A stretch of 64,000 bases of DNA from Vulcanimicrobiota bacterium (GCA_903970555.1 CAJCJD010000246.1:93043-157042), one strand, 5' to 3'; numbered from the stretch's first letter, positions 35,842-45,409 are shown. Numbers and translations are program-made. Notes: a model not told the origin generated them from the letters alone.

Positions 35842-35869
35842 AATATTATTATCCTAAAATAATACTATT
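35842..35869. promoter_or_regulatory. AT-rich operator-like site upstream of the TonB receptor (site A)
   Basis: Read on the minus strand, GTATTATTTTAGGA (35865-35852) matches GTATTATTATACGA upstream of the second GntR gene at 12 of 14 positions. Such A/T runs stand out in this G+C-rich DNA. It is about 240 bases before the receptor start. Likely a binding site for one of the FCD-type GntR regulators of this locus (inference). Confidence 0.5.
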
Positions 35870-36105
35870 GGAGACACGCGGGCAGCAGCGTCGAACAATT
35901 CGAGACGACCGGACCGGCTAGCGGTTCAACCCTCGGGTTGCTTCACGACACGGCTCACGAATCGCCAACGAGCGGGGGCGGCGCTTGTGGTGTAGCTGAT
36001 GGGGTAGGTGCGAGATCAATCAGAGCAGACGGCATAGCGGGGGCATGAAGCCATGTCCGCCGTTGCGTACATGTCTACGTAAATTACGCATTTAAGGGGC
36101 AATCC

Positions 36106-38982
36106 ATGCAACGAACCAAGTTAACGTTCTCGGTGTGTCAGGCGCTGGCGATAATGAGTGGCGCTTGTGTGGTGGGTTACGGCACGCAAGCGCACGCACA
36201 AACGAGCACTCCCGCGTCGGCCACCAGCACATCCGCGCCATCGGCGCAGGGCAGCCCTGCTGCAGACACCGGAAAAACCGACGACAAGAAAAAAGCCGAC
36301 GACAAAAAAGTCACCGATCTAAGCGTGGTAAGCGTCAGCGGCCAGCTGGACGCTATCCGCCGAGCTCAGTCCATCAAGCAGAACTCCGTCAACGTCGTCG
36401 ATTCGATTTCCGCCGAAGAGGCCGGAAAATTCCCCGATCCCAATGTCGCCGACGCTTTGCAGCGCGTGCCTGGCGTATCGGTGGATAGAAGTGGTGGCGA
36501 ATCCTCTCAGATTGCCATACGCGGCTTTGGTCCCGATTTCGTTGCCGTGACGGTCAACGGCCGCCAGATGGCGACCGCATCCGGTACGCGCGCCTTCGAT
36601 TTCGACGTGCTTCCGTCGGACATCATCAGCGTTGCGCAGGTCAACAAAACTTCATCGGCCGACATTCCCGAAGTCGACATCGGCGGCGTCGTGGATATTC
36701 AAACCGCGCGTCCGCTGGATTTTCACGGATTCCACGCAACGGGTACCGCCGCAGGGGTCAACAGCAACCTGACCGGCAGCTGGGCCGGCAAGACCACGCC
36801 AAAGGTGTCGGGCCTCACCGGTTGGACCAATTCGGACAACACCTTCGGCTGGCTGGCCTCCGTGCAGTACTACAAGCGCGATGACACCCAGATCAATACG
36901 CAGGCAAATTCCTGGTACGTCAACCAGAATATCTCCCAGCTTTCCGGCTTGAGCGATCCCAAGTACACGAACGTCGCCATACCTGAAACGCTGGCTAACA
37001 ATGTCGTAGTTGAAGAGCGCACTCGCAAAAGCTTCAGCGGGGCGATTGACTGGCGCCCGATCGATCGCCTGACCGTCAAGTTCGACACCTTGTACGCGGG
37101 TTACCGGATCGATCCGCTGACACACGAATTTGGCGAATACGGAAACAGCGGTGACATTCAATCGCTCACCACCGATGCCAATAACACCGTAACGAGCTAT
37201 GTGAGAAAGAACACCGGCGTCATGTCGAATGATTATGTCGTTGCCTACAACCCAAGCAACGAAATCATGAACCAAAACGGCTTGAACCTGGCTTTCGACG
37301 TCGACCCGTCGACCGTGGTCACCTTGGATGTATCCAACTCCAAAGCGTGGAACAAGGAAAGCGCGGACGGCTTTTTCACTGTGATCGGTGCGCGCAATGT
37401 CGGTGTCAATCCGACCTGGACCAACAATGGCGACAACGAGCCGCCTAGCTATACCAACATCATCTCCACCACTAACCTCAACGACCTGTATGCGCATTGC
37501 TGCAACGCAGGTGGCCAGTCGAACAATGTCACGGAAGGCATTACCGAGTATCAGCTGAACTTAAATAAGAGCTTTGACAGCGGCGTTTTATCCAACCTCG
37601 AATTCGGCATCCAGGAAAATCGCGAATACAACAAATCGGTGGACCTGACCACGCCCGATGGCATCCTCTGCAATGCATATTGCGGCTACGCCGTGTCCGT
37701 GCCAGCCAGCGTGGTTGGCGCATATATCTATACGCCCCCTGCTCCGATCAACGGCGTTTCGCAGCCTGGACTGCCGAAACAATGGATTCAATACAACGCG
37801 CTTTCGTATATCAATTGGTTGACCACACCTGCTGCCTACAATCAATTGACACCCGACAAACGCGCAGCGCTGCTCGCCGCACTTGCCCAGTACCACAGCT
37901 TTGGGCCGCAGCCTGATCCTGGCAGCTTCAACGAGGTGGAGGAGAACAACAAGGCGGCCTTCGCCAAGGCTGTTTTCGATGGCACACTGTGGAATAAGTC
38001 GTGGACCCTCGACGTCGGCGTGCGCTATCTCCACGTCGACTCGGAGTCTCAAGCTATTTTTCAGGAGCCCACCAGCTATTACATCAGCCCAACCGATAGC
38101 AGCGCAGGTCAGGTTACATACGGACCGCTGCAACCGCAGGAGGCTACGGGTGGTTACCACAAATGGCTGCCAGCGCTTAATTTCAAACTCAATCTGCTCG
38201 ACAACCTGATTTACCGTTTTGCACTTTCCAAAACCCTGACGCCGCCCCAGCTGAGCAATCTGTACTACAACCAAAGCTTCGGCACGCGACCTGAGTCGCT
38301 AACGATCAGCCAAGGCAATCCCGAACTTCAGCCCTATACGTCGAGAAACTATGACATGGGCCTGGAGTGGTACATGAACGACGTCAGTTATCTTGCCATT
38401 GAAGGCTTTTATAAGAAGGTCAGCAACTTCAGCACGATCGTAAGCACGCCCGTAGAGTTCCTCGGTCAAACCTGGTCGTTGAGCGAGCCAATCAATTTGA
38501 ACTCGGCGAATATTTACGGTGAAGAACTGACTTTCAATTATCAGTTTGCTCATCTCCTGCCTGCGCCTTTTGACGGCCTAGGCATGGCTTTCAACTACAC
38601 CCACGTTAACAGCAGCGCATCGCTCAGTCCTGGCACGATCAGCACCTCCGGCAAATTTGCTGTCCCGGGCATCGGCGATTCGGCCAACCTCAGTGGCTAC
38701 TATGAAAAAGGACCCTGGCAGATACGTCTCGCCTACAACTGGCGTGGAAAGTATCTGGAAAGCATTGCATACGGATCAGGTGCTCAGCCTGAGAATCGTA
38801 CGTCGTACGGCGAGTTGGACTTGAGCGCGAGCTACAAGCTCAACAACCATCTTTCGCTGTTCGTTACCGGCACCAACCTGACGCAGTCGCATCTTTACGA
38901 CTACTCCGTCTATCCCAATCGGTTCCTCTATGCCGAGGCGGATGGCACTGTGTATACCGTGGGTGTTCGCGGCACCTTCTGA
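36106..38982 (+). CDS. TonB-dependent receptor, galactoside uptake
   Basis: 958 residues. Signal peptide 1-31, a Lys/Asp-rich linker (about 56-68), a TonB-box-like DLSVVSVSG (about 71), a plug domain (EEAGKFPDPNVADALQRVPG, VSVDRSGGESSQIAIRGFGP), a 22-strand barrel and a C-terminal VYTVGVRGTF ending in Phe. The type matches the long Caulobacter/Xanthomonas receptors for plant oligosaccharides. Genes for GH35, GH27, mutarotase and galactose catabolism follow on the same strand, so the substrate is probably a galactose-containing oligosaccharide. Confidence 0.92.
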   Translation: MQRTKLTFSVCQALAIMSGACVVGYGTQAHAQTSTPASATSTSAPSAQGSPAADTGKTDDKKKADDKKVTDLSVVSVSGQLDAIRRAQSIKQNSVNVVDSISAEEAGKFPDPNVADALQRVPGVSVDRSGGESSQIAIRGFGPDFVAVTVNGRQMATASGTRAFDFDVLPSDIISVAQVNKTSSADIPEVDIGGVVDIQTARPLDFHGFHATGTAAGVNSNLTGSWAGKTTPKVSGLTGWTNSDNTFGWLASVQYYKRDDTQINTQANSWYVNQNISQLSGLSDPKYTNVAIPETLANNVVVEERTRKSFSGAIDWRPIDRLTVKFDTLYAGYRIDPLTHEFGEYGNSGDIQSLTTDANNTVTSYVRKNTGVMSNDYVVAYNPSNEIMNQNGLNLAFDVDPSTVVTLDVSNSKAWNKESADGFFTVIGARNVGVNPTWTNNGDNEPPSYTNIISTTNLNDLYAHCCNAGGQSNNVTEGITEYQLNLNKSFDSGVLSNLEFGIQENREYNKSVDLTTPDGILCNAYCGYAVSVPASVVGAYIYTPPAPINGVSQPGLPKQWIQYNALSYINWLTTPAAYNQLTPDKRAALLAALAQYHSFGPQPDPGSFNEVEENNKAAFAKAVFDGTLWNKSWTLDVGVRYLHVDSESQAIFQEPTSYYISPTDSSAGQVTYGPLQPQEATGGYHKWLPALNFKLNLLDNLIYRFALSKTLTPPQLSNLYYNQSFGTRPESLTISQGNPELQPYTSRNYDMGLEWYMNDVSYLAIEGFYKKVSNFSTIVSTPVEFLGQTWSLSEPINLNSANIYGEELTFNYQFAHLLPAPFDGLGMAFNYTHVNSSASLSPGTISTSGKFAVPGIGDSANLSGYYEKGPWQIRLAYNWRGKYLESIAYGSGAQPENRTSYGELDLSASYKLNNHLSLFVTGTNLTQSHLYDYSVYPNRFLYAEADGTVYTVGVRGTF

Positions 38983-39122
38983 TGCATGTCGTGACATGGC
39001 GATCGGTTCCACGCGTAACTTTGGAACCGACGCCGATGTCACGACTTCGGTAGGCTTTTGGCATAGTGCCCGACGTGTTGGCCCAGAGCAGGCACGTCGG
39101 CAGTTCGAGGCGAGGGGTTTCG

Positions 39123-40967
39123 ATGAATGTATTGAAAAGTATTTCGGTGGGCGTCGGGCTTGGAGTTTTGTTGGCCGGCAACGTCTTGGCTGCGCCAACC
39201 GCCACGACGCGCGGCCTTACCATCGGGCAAGGTCATTTCATGCTCGACGGCAAACCATTTCGCATCATCGCCGGGGAAATGCACTATCCGCGCATTCCGC
39301 GTGAGTACTGGCGCGCGCGCCTTAAAATGGCCAAGGCGATGGGCTTGAACACCATCACTACCTATGTGTTCTGGAATGCGCACGAAACGATACCCGGCCA
39401 TTACGATTTCAGTGGACAGAATGATGTCGCCGAGTTTATTCGCGAAGCGCAGCAGGAAGGCCTATATGTGATCCTTCGTCCCGGCCCCTATGTGTGCTCC
39501 GAATGGGAATTCGGCGGCTTGCCGGCATGGCTGCTGAAGGATAAAGACATCCAGGTGCGCAGCACCGATCCAAAGTTCATGCAGCCGGCCCAGCGTTGGC
39601 TGCATCGCCTGGGCGAGGAACTTGCGCCGCTACAACTAAACCGCGGCGGCAACATCATTGCTGTGCAGGTGGAAAACGAGTACGGCAGTTTTGGTCATGA
39701 CCAGGCCTATCTTCAACAGATCCGACAGGGTCTGATCGACAGCGGCTTTAACACATCACTACTCGACACGTCCGACAGTGCCGAGCAACCCGGCTCTCTG
39801 CCGGACCTGCTCAAGGTGATCAACTTTGGCGTCGGCCACGCGCACGAGAAATTCGCGCAATTGCACACGTGGCAGCCCGGCGGCCCCTATATGGCCGGCG
39901 AATATTGGGTGGGCTGGTTCGACCACTGGGGCGCACCACACCATGTGATCGCTGCGCAGAAGGTGGCGACGGAACTGACGTGGATATTGCAGCAAGGTTA
40001 TTCGGTCAATTTCTATATGTTCCATGGCGGCACGTCGTTCGGCTGGATGAATGGCGCCAACTGGGACGACGATAGTTATCAGCCGGATGTCACCAGCTAC
40101 GACTATGACAGTCCGCTCGACGAAAGCGGACGCCCTACACCCAAGTACGATGCGCTGCGTAAAGTCATCATCCAGGCAACCGGTGTAACCCCACCACCAG
40201 TACCGGCGACTCCGGCAACTCAGGCTATCCGTGGTATCAAACTGGATGAATCGGTGTCGCTATGGGACGTGTTGCCGACACCAACGGCGTCGCATGAACT
40301 GCAAACCATGGAAGCGCTTGGGCAGGCTTATGGCGACATCCTGTACCGCAAGCGCATAACCGCCGATTTCGCTGGCGAGTTACGCATCGACGGTTTGCAT
40401 GACTACGCCCAGGTTTATGTTGACGGCAAGCGGGCCGGCACCCTCGACCGTCGGTTGAAGCAAGATCGGCTGACGGTGAAACTCGCCAAAGGCGATACGC
40501 TGGATCTGCTGGTGCAAAACGACGGACGCATCAACTTCGGCCAGAAGATGATCGCCGAGCGCAAAGGCATCCTGGGCAGCGTCATGCTGCAGGGCCAACC
40601 GCTGCAGGATTGGCAAATCTATTCGCTGCCATTCAATGCCAGCGACACACTGCATTACGCTCGAACAGCCTGCCAACACGCGCCTTGTTTCTTCCGCGGC
40701 TCATTCGACGCGCCTGTCTCCGGTAATGCCTCAGCAGACACATTCCTTGACACGGCCGGCCTGGGCAAGGGCTTTGTGTGGCTCAACGGGCATCCGCTGG
40801 GACGCACGTGGAGCATCGGCCCGCAGCGAACCTTGTACGTGCCCGGAGTTTGGCTGAAGCCACATGGCAATCAACTGGTTGTCCTCGATTTGCTCGTGGA
40901 AGGCCAGCCCGTACTGAATACGCTCAAGCATCCCGTGCTGGGCACAACCACCGTGGCGGCACCCTGA
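39123..40967 (+). CDS. Secreted GH35 beta-galactosidase
   Basis: The ATG at 39123 has SD GAGGGG; 614 residues. Signal peptide about 1-23 (VGVGLGVLLAGNVLAAP). The GH35 barrel shows AGEMHYPRIPREYWRARLKM, YVFWNAHE, RPGPYVCSEWEFGGLPAWLL, the acid/base E186 in VENEYGSFG and the nucleophile E260 in AGEYWVGWFDHWG. C-terminal beta-sandwich domains follow (about 420-614). It should cleave terminal beta-galactose from plant oligosaccharides in the periplasm or outside. It is flanked by the TonB receptor and the alpha-galactosidase gene. Confidence 0.95.
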   Translation: MNVLKSISVGVGLGVLLAGNVLAAPTATTRGLTIGQGHFMLDGKPFRIIAGEMHYPRIPREYWRARLKMAKAMGLNTITTYVFWNAHETIPGHYDFSGQNDVAEFIREAQQEGLYVILRPGPYVCSEWEFGGLPAWLLKDKDIQVRSTDPKFMQPAQRWLHRLGEELAPLQLNRGGNIIAVQVENEYGSFGHDQAYLQQIRQGLIDSGFNTSLLDTSDSAEQPGSLPDLLKVINFGVGHAHEKFAQLHTWQPGGPYMAGEYWVGWFDHWGAPHHVIAAQKVATELTWILQQGYSVNFYMFHGGTSFGWMNGANWDDDSYQPDVTSYDYDSPLDESGRPTPKYDALRKVIIQATGVTPPPVPATPATQAIRGIKLDESVSLWDVLPTPTASHELQTMEALGQAYGDILYRKRITADFAGELRIDGLHDYAQVYVDGKRAGTLDRRLKQDRLTVKLAKGDTLDLLVQNDGRINFGQKMIAERKGILGSVMLQGQPLQDWQIYSLPFNASDTLHYARTACQHAPCFFRGSFDAPVSGNASADTFLDTAGLGKGFVWLNGHPLGRTWSIGPQRTLYVPGVWLKPHGNQLVVLDLLVEGQPVLNTLKHPVLGTTTVAAP

Positions 40968-40971
40968 TGCA

Positions 40972-41005
40972 ATCACTCGTTAGCAATGCATCGCTAACGA
41001 GTGAT
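40972..41005. promoter_or_regulatory. Intercistronic hairpin between the two galactosidase genes
   Basis: A perfect 13-bp stem (arms ending CGTTAGC and GCTAACG) with an 8-base loop lies 5 bases behind the GH35 stop and 55 before the GH27 start. No T-run follows, so RNA processing or partial attenuation is more likely than full termination. Confidence 0.6.
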
Positions 41006-41059
41006 GCAACCCACACCAATACTTCCCCGATCCTGTTTCACCCTAGTGGAGAGAAATCG

Positions 41060-42265
41060 ATGAACAGATCCCTTGGACGTTTGGCGCGCATCGCAGCGCC
41101 ATTCGCATTCGTTCTTGCTATTGCGGCAAATCCCGGATCAGTCCGTGCGGATGACGCCGCACCGACATTGCCGCAGATGGGTTTCAATAACTGGAATTCC
41201 ACTCATTGCCGCGATGAGTTCAACGAAGCAATGATCCGTGGCATCGCCGACAAGTTCATCAGTCTTGGCTTGCGCGACGCCGGCTATCACTACGTCAACA
41301 TCGATGACTGCTGGGCCAACTGGCAACGCGACAAAAACGGTCAATTGCAGGCCAATCCAAAACGCTTCCCGAACGGCATCAAGGCGCTGGCCGACTACAT
41401 CCATCAGCGTGGCCTGATGTTTGGCCTGTACTCCAGCGCGGGCACGTCCACTTGCGAGCCGCTGCAGGAAAACCGCGGCTTTCCGGGCGGCTTGGGCCAC
41501 GAGAAGCAGGACGCTGCGACATTTGCGTCGTGGCACGTGGACTACCTGAAGTATGACAACTGCAACAACCAGAAGGTCGATGCACAGCAGCGCTATACCG
41601 CCATGGCCGAAGCCCTGCGCGGAAGCGGTCGACACATCTTCTACAGCGTCTGCGAATGGGGCGAAAACAAGCCGTGGCTGTGGGCCGGCAAGCCGCCTGT
41701 CGACGCGAATTCATGGCGCACAACCGGCGACATCCGCGACGAATACGCTTCCATGCTGAAGATCTTCAAGGAGAACGTGGTGCTGGACGGCTATGCCAGG
41801 CCCGGCCACTGGAACGATCCGGACATGCTCGAAGTGGGCAACGGCGGCATGAGCACCATTGAATATCGCAGCCATTTCAGCCTTTGGTCGATCATGGCGG
41901 CACCGCTGCTGATCGGCACCGACCTGCGCACGATCAAGCCCGATGCGCTGCAGATCCTGCTCAACAAGGAAGTCATTGCGGTGGATCAGGATCCGCTTGG
42001 CGTGCAAGGCAAACAAGTGCGCGACGCCGACGGCATCCATGTCATCGTCAAACCGCTTAAGGATGGCAGTGAGGCCGTCGCCGTATTCAACGAAACCGAT
42101 GCCGCTACCGACATCAGTGTCGACGCGAGCGAGATTGGCTTGAAGAAGACGGCGAGCTATCGCTTGCGGGATCTTTGGCAACACACGCAGACAAAGGGCG
42201 ACGGTTCGATCAAGGCGCATCTACCGGCGCACGGCATCGTGATGTATCGCATCAGTGCTCTTTGA
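41060..42265 (+). CDS. Secreted GH27 alpha-galactosidase
   Basis: The ATG at 41060 (SD GGAGAG) gives 401 residues with a signal peptide (APFAFVLAIAANPGSVRAD). GH27 motifs: MGFNNWNSTHC, VNIDDCWANWQRD, the nucleophile D166 in YLKYDNCN, the acid/base region WNDPDMLEVGNGG (D253/D255), FSLWSIMAAPLLIGTDL. A C-terminal antiparallel sandwich follows. It removes alpha-1,6-galactose from melibiose/raffinose-type sugars or galactomannan. It complements the GH35 enzyme upstream. Confidence 0.95.
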   Translation: MNRSLGRLARIAAPFAFVLAIAANPGSVRADDAAPTLPQMGFNNWNSTHCRDEFNEAMIRGIADKFISLGLRDAGYHYVNIDDCWANWQRDKNGQLQANPKRFPNGIKALADYIHQRGLMFGLYSSAGTSTCEPLQENRGFPGGLGHEKQDAATFASWHVDYLKYDNCNNQKVDAQQRYTAMAEALRGSGRHIFYSVCEWGENKPWLWAGKPPVDANSWRTTGDIRDEYASMLKIFKENVVLDGYARPGHWNDPDMLEVGNGGMSTIEYRSHFSLWSIMAAPLLIGTDLRTIKPDALQILLNKEVIAVDQDPLGVQGKQVRDADGIHVIVKPLKDGSEAVAVFNETDAATDISVDASEIGLKKTASYRLRDLWQHTQTKGDGSIKAHLPAHGIVMYRISAL

Positions 42266-42309
42266 GATGCCGGCATGCGGCTGATTCCTCGCTCAGTCAG
42301 AAAAGGTAG

Positions 42310-43212
42310 TTGCGGTTGTTGGAGATAAAGAGCGCTGCGTTGAGCGCACGGATCCTACCTGAAGCCGGCGGTGGACTCGCCGGCTTCGATTGGCATGGAC
42401 GAGGTGAGTCGATTCCTTTGATGCGCCGCGACGAGCCGTCGTCAAATTCGCCAGGCCAACCGATCGATCCCAATCGGTTGGCCTGTTATCCGCTGGTGCC
42501 ATGGAGCAACCGCATTGACGAATGCGGTTTCGAGGTTGATGGGCGTTGGATTGCATTGACGCCTAATCGCGAAGGAGAGCGCTGGCCTATTCACGGCAGT
42601 GGCTGGCAGCGCGCGTGGCAGGTGCAGCTGCATACGGCGAGTGAGGTGCTACTGTCGTTGTGCGAGTCCTCTGCGACGGCATATAGCTATCTCGCGACCT
42701 TGCACTATGCCTTGCACGACGATGCCTTGCAGGTTGATCTGACGGTCACCAACAAGGGGTTGGCAACGATGCCATTCGGACTCGGGCTGCATCCCTTCTT
42801 TCCCCGTCACGGTGATGTTCGCCTGCTCGCGCCCGCGCCACAAGTATGGGTCAATGACGGTCAATCGCCGTTGCCTGTTGACTGCATCGCAGTTCCAACA
42901 AGCTGGGATTTCCGCAATGAACGCGTATTACCGGGCGAGGGTCTTGATCACGCGTTTCCTAACTGGACTGGAGATGCGGCGATTCATTGGCCCGCATTAG
43001 GCCTCGGCATGCGGATCAACGCCAACGTCGATACGTTCGTGTTGTACACGCCTGCTGGTGACGATTTTTTCTGCTTCGAGCCCGTCGATCATCTCATCAA
43101 CGCCGTACATTTGCCTGGCGGAGCAGTTGCTAACGGTATGACGATGCTCCCACCACAAGCGACGTTAAAGCGTCGATTCGTCTTCAGTGTGCTGGATATG
43201 TTGCAAGCTTGA
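42310..43212 (+). CDS. Aldose 1-epimerase (mutarotase) family
   Basis: The frame has only TTG starts near its 5' end: TTG 42310 is 3 bases behind AAAGG, TTG 42316 is 9 bases behind it and may be the true start. About 300 residues with the aldose-epimerase pattern: YPLVPWSNRI, IHGSGWQRAW (catalytic His region), LGLHPFFPR, LDHAFPNWTG and a C-terminal CFEPVDHLINAVHLPGG. It interconverts galactose anomers so that the dehydrogenase can act. It lies 44 bases behind the alpha-galactosidase gene and lacks a signal peptide. Confidence 0.85.
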   Translation: MRLLEIKSAALSARILPEAGGGLAGFDWHGRGESIPLMRRDEPSSNSPGQPIDPNRLACYPLVPWSNRIDECGFEVDGRWIALTPNREGERWPIHGSGWQRAWQVQLHTASEVLLSLCESSATAYSYLATLHYALHDDALQVDLTVTNKGLATMPFGLGLHPFFPRHGDVRLLAPAPQVWVNDGQSPLPVDCIAVPTSWDFRNERVLPGEGLDHAFPNWTGDAAIHWPALGLGMRINANVDTFVLYTPAGDDFFCFEPVDHLINAVHLPGGAVANGMTMLPPQATLKRRFVFSVLDMLQA

Positions 43213-43246
43213 TGTCAATCAGACTTGGCTACTCGTGATACGACGA

Positions 43247-43969
43247 CTACTTTCGCTTGCCAGATGACTTGTTCGTACCGCCGCGAATGTTGTCCTGTGA
43301 ATCACTGACCAACTTGATCATCGTCTGCCTGGCCACTTCGGGCTGCTTGCCCTTGACTGCCTCGTAGATTTTCAAGTGTTGTGGTAGCGCGACATTAAAG
43401 TTGGAAGCGTTGCGTGCAGACAGACGGAAATAGGTATCCAGCGCCGTTTCGATTACCGAGAAGAGCGAGGACATCAACTCGTTGTTTGCGGCTTGCAACA
43501 AGCACTCGTGAAAGGCCAGGTCTGCCTTGGCCCAGGCATCGAGATCAGAAGCGGCTTCCATCGCCTGATACGCGTCTTTCAATGCAGTCAGTTGTTGCGG
43601 TGTGCGACGACGTGCGGCAGCAGCTGCAGCAGCCGGCTCGATGATCTCACGCATCTCCACCAGCTTTTCAACGAAGCTATCCGTTGGCATCGAAGCACAG
43701 CGCCAACCCAATACCTCGGCATCGAGCTGGTTCCAGTACATGGGATCGCGCACGCGAGTACCCGTCTTTTGCCGTGACTCGATCAGGCCCTTGGCGGAAA
43801 GCACCTTCATTGCTTCGCGCAACGCAGTGCGACTCACATTCATTTGCTCAGCCAGCAGTTCCTCGCGCGGAAAGCTTTGCCCGGCTTTCAGTTCGCCGCT
43901 GACGATAAGCCGCCCCAACTCATGCACGACCTGGTTGTGCAGGTTGCGCACGGCGATGGGCTTCATCAT
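43247..43969 (-). CDS. FadR-type GntR regulator with FCD domain (paralogue 1)
   Basis: 240 residues. N-terminal winged HTH (LIVSGELKAGQSFPREELLA, VSRTALREAMKVLSAKGLIE) and a C-terminal FCD domain with acidic/His ligands (EMREIIEPAAAAAA, DLAFHECLLQAANNELMSSL). Its closest relative in the window is the gene at 44696, similar across the whole length. DgoR-type regulators of galactonate use have this layout. It is divergent from the paralogue and from the dgo genes; the ligand is probably galactonate or a keto-deoxy acid (inference). Confidence 0.9.
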   Translation of the reverse strand: MMKPIAVRNLHNQVVHELGRLIVSGELKAGQSFPREELLAEQMNVSRTALREAMKVLSAKGLIESRQKTGTRVRDPMYWNQLDAEVLGWRCASMPTDSFVEKLVEMREIIEPAAAAAAARRRTPQQLTALKDAYQAMEAASDLDAWAKADLAFHECLLQAANNELMSSLFSVIETALDTYFRLSARNASNFNVALPQHLKIYEAVKGKQPEVARQTMIKLVSDSQDNIRGGTNKSSGKRK

Positions 43970-44044
43970 GGCGTTGAACTCCTAAGACATAAGTGCATTT
44001 AAAACATCATCTCGGGCAAGTTCAACTCGTCCGGCGAATTGAAC

Positions 44045-44070
44045 AAATTATAATATAATAAGGTCTATAA
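44045..44070. promoter_or_regulatory. AT-rich operator-like site before GntR paralogue 1 (site B)
   Basis: AATTATAATATAATAAGG is a 75% or more A/T stretch about 80 bases before the start of the minus-strand GntR gene. It resembles sites A and C only in part (TTATTATATTAT on the minus strand). An autoregulatory site is plausible. Confidence 0.4.
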
Positions 44071-44429
44071 CAGGTTGTTCTGATTGGGCCACTGTCTTGT
44101 CGCGATGACACCTGTTTCATGCGTCCGATCAGATCGTAACTAATCACGCGAAAGACAGAGAAAGGCTTGGCAACACGCCCGCCAGTAAATTCCGTTTGAT
44201 AAAGCCTCGCTCAATTCTTCGTCCAACGCCCGTGGGCCGACGCCACGATATACACGTCCTGATCATCAATCATTCGCCTGAATGACGAACGCTTTCGGCG
44301 GCCGTCGATGCCTGTTTCGACAGTGGCACCAGCATAACCACCCGCACGACGCCAAGCGGAGCCATACGCTGGGGGCACCTGCCAGATGGCGACTTTCTGC
44401 TGCTCCGACACCCTGTCGCCTCTAACCAT

Positions 44430-44450
44430 ATTGTATTATTATACGAATAC
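44430..44450. promoter_or_regulatory. Palindromic AT-rich site before GntR paralogue 2 (site C)
   Basis: TTGTATTATTATACGAA contains the dyad GTAT-TATT-ATAC (44433-44444), about 250 bases before the second GntR gene. The size and symmetry suit a GntR/FCD dimer. It is the best defined of three related sites in this locus. Confidence 0.55.
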
Positions 44451-44695
44451 CAGGGAATCCATGGACGTTGCGCATCGCAGCATGGGCAAGAAACGCAACT
44501 CCGGCTGTGTTGAGCGCGTTGCAGTTCTCGATGACAGCGCATTGGTGCCGATGAAAATGGGTACGGTATCCGTGTGGCATCACAGGTAAAAGAAGCTTTG
44601 CAGTACGAACTTTGTCCGTCGAATACCGTGAACAACCGCGCATGTCTTTCTGACATGACACGGCACTGATCGCACCGACATCGCCAAAGAGATCT

Positions 44696-45409
44696 ATGAG
44701 AGCCGTGAACATCCGTAATCTTCATGGTCACGTCACCCAGGAACTGGGGGTGCGGATCGTCAACGGAACGCTGCGTCCCGGCGAGGCGTTGCCTCGCGAA
44801 GAAATCCTTGCGGAACAGATGGCCATCAGCCGAACGGTGCTGCGCGAAGCCATACGCGTGCTTTCCGCCAAGGGCCTGATCGAAGCGCGGCCAAAAGTCG
44901 GTACGCGCGTGCGCGAAGAGCGCTACTGGCATCAGCTCGATGCCGACGTGCTGGCCTGGCGTTGCGCTTCCATGCCAACGGCCGATTTCATACAGAAGCT
45001 GGTCGAAATGCGCGAGATTATCGAACCGGCGGCCGCAGCCCATGCGGCTAGCCGTCGCACCGCCGAGCAATTCGAAAATCTTCAAAACGCCTATCTCGCC
45101 ATGGAAGCGGCCCAAAACATCGACGAGTGGACGGATGCCGATCTCGCGTTTCACGACGCCGTGCTCAAAGCGACCAATAACGAGTTGATGATTTCGTTGT
45201 TTTCCGTCGTGGAAAGCGCGCTTGCGACTTACTTTGCACTGTCCGCGCGAAAGAGCAGCGACTTTAAATACTCGTTGCCCTATCACCGCAAAGTATTTGA
45301 AGCGATACAACGTCGACAGCCCGAACCGGCACGGCGCGCGATGCAGCAAATGATCCTCGACTCGCACGCCAACATGAGCGACAAGCGTCGCATCCGGAAG
45401 GCGACATGA
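44696..45409 (+). CDS. FadR-type GntR regulator with FCD domain (paralogue 2, DgoR-like)
   Basis: 237 residues, colinear with the gene at 43247-43969: shared YWxQLDAxVLxWRCASMPT, KLVEMREIIEPAAAA and the same FCD motifs (DLAFHDAVLKATNNELMISL). It heads the dgo genes and overlaps dgoK by ATGA, so it is co-translated with the pathway it probably represses, giving feedback control. It could act through sites A-C. Galactonate as inducer is inferred from E. coli DgoR. Confidence 0.9.
   Translation: MRAVNIRNLHGHVTQELGVRIVNGTLRPGEALPREEILAEQMAISRTVLREAIRVLSAKGLIEARPKVGTRVREERYWHQLDADVLAWRCASMPTADFIQKLVEMREIIEPAAAAHAASRRTAEQFENLQNAYLAMEAAQNIDEWTDADLAFHDAVLKATNNELMISLFSVVESALATYFALSARKSSDFKYSLPYHRKVFEAIQRRQPEPARRAMQQMILDSHANMSDKRRIRKAT

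Larger units (their letters stand above)
35442..36105. other. Intergenic region upstream of the TonB receptor
   Basis: About 660 bases without a convincing gene. It contains a strong hairpin just behind the SDR (35474-35509) and an AT-rich operator-like site (35842-35869). The plus frame 35583-35921 has no domain and atypical composition, so it is not called. Confidence 0.45.
43970..44695. other. Divergent gap between the two GntR genes
   Basis: About 725 bases carrying two AT-rich operator-like sites. A minus frame at 44211-44429 (72 residues) starts inside the second AT-rich site and has no recognisable domain; a plus frame at 44461 (MDVAHRSMGKKRNSG) is equally doubtful. The length is unusual for a regulatory gap and may hide a decayed gene. 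Confidence 0.4.

Noticed and set aside
44211..44429. Possible 72-residue minus-strand protein between the GntR genes
   Set aside because: It starts in an AT-rich operator-like site and matches no family I know; kept only as a possible decayed gene.
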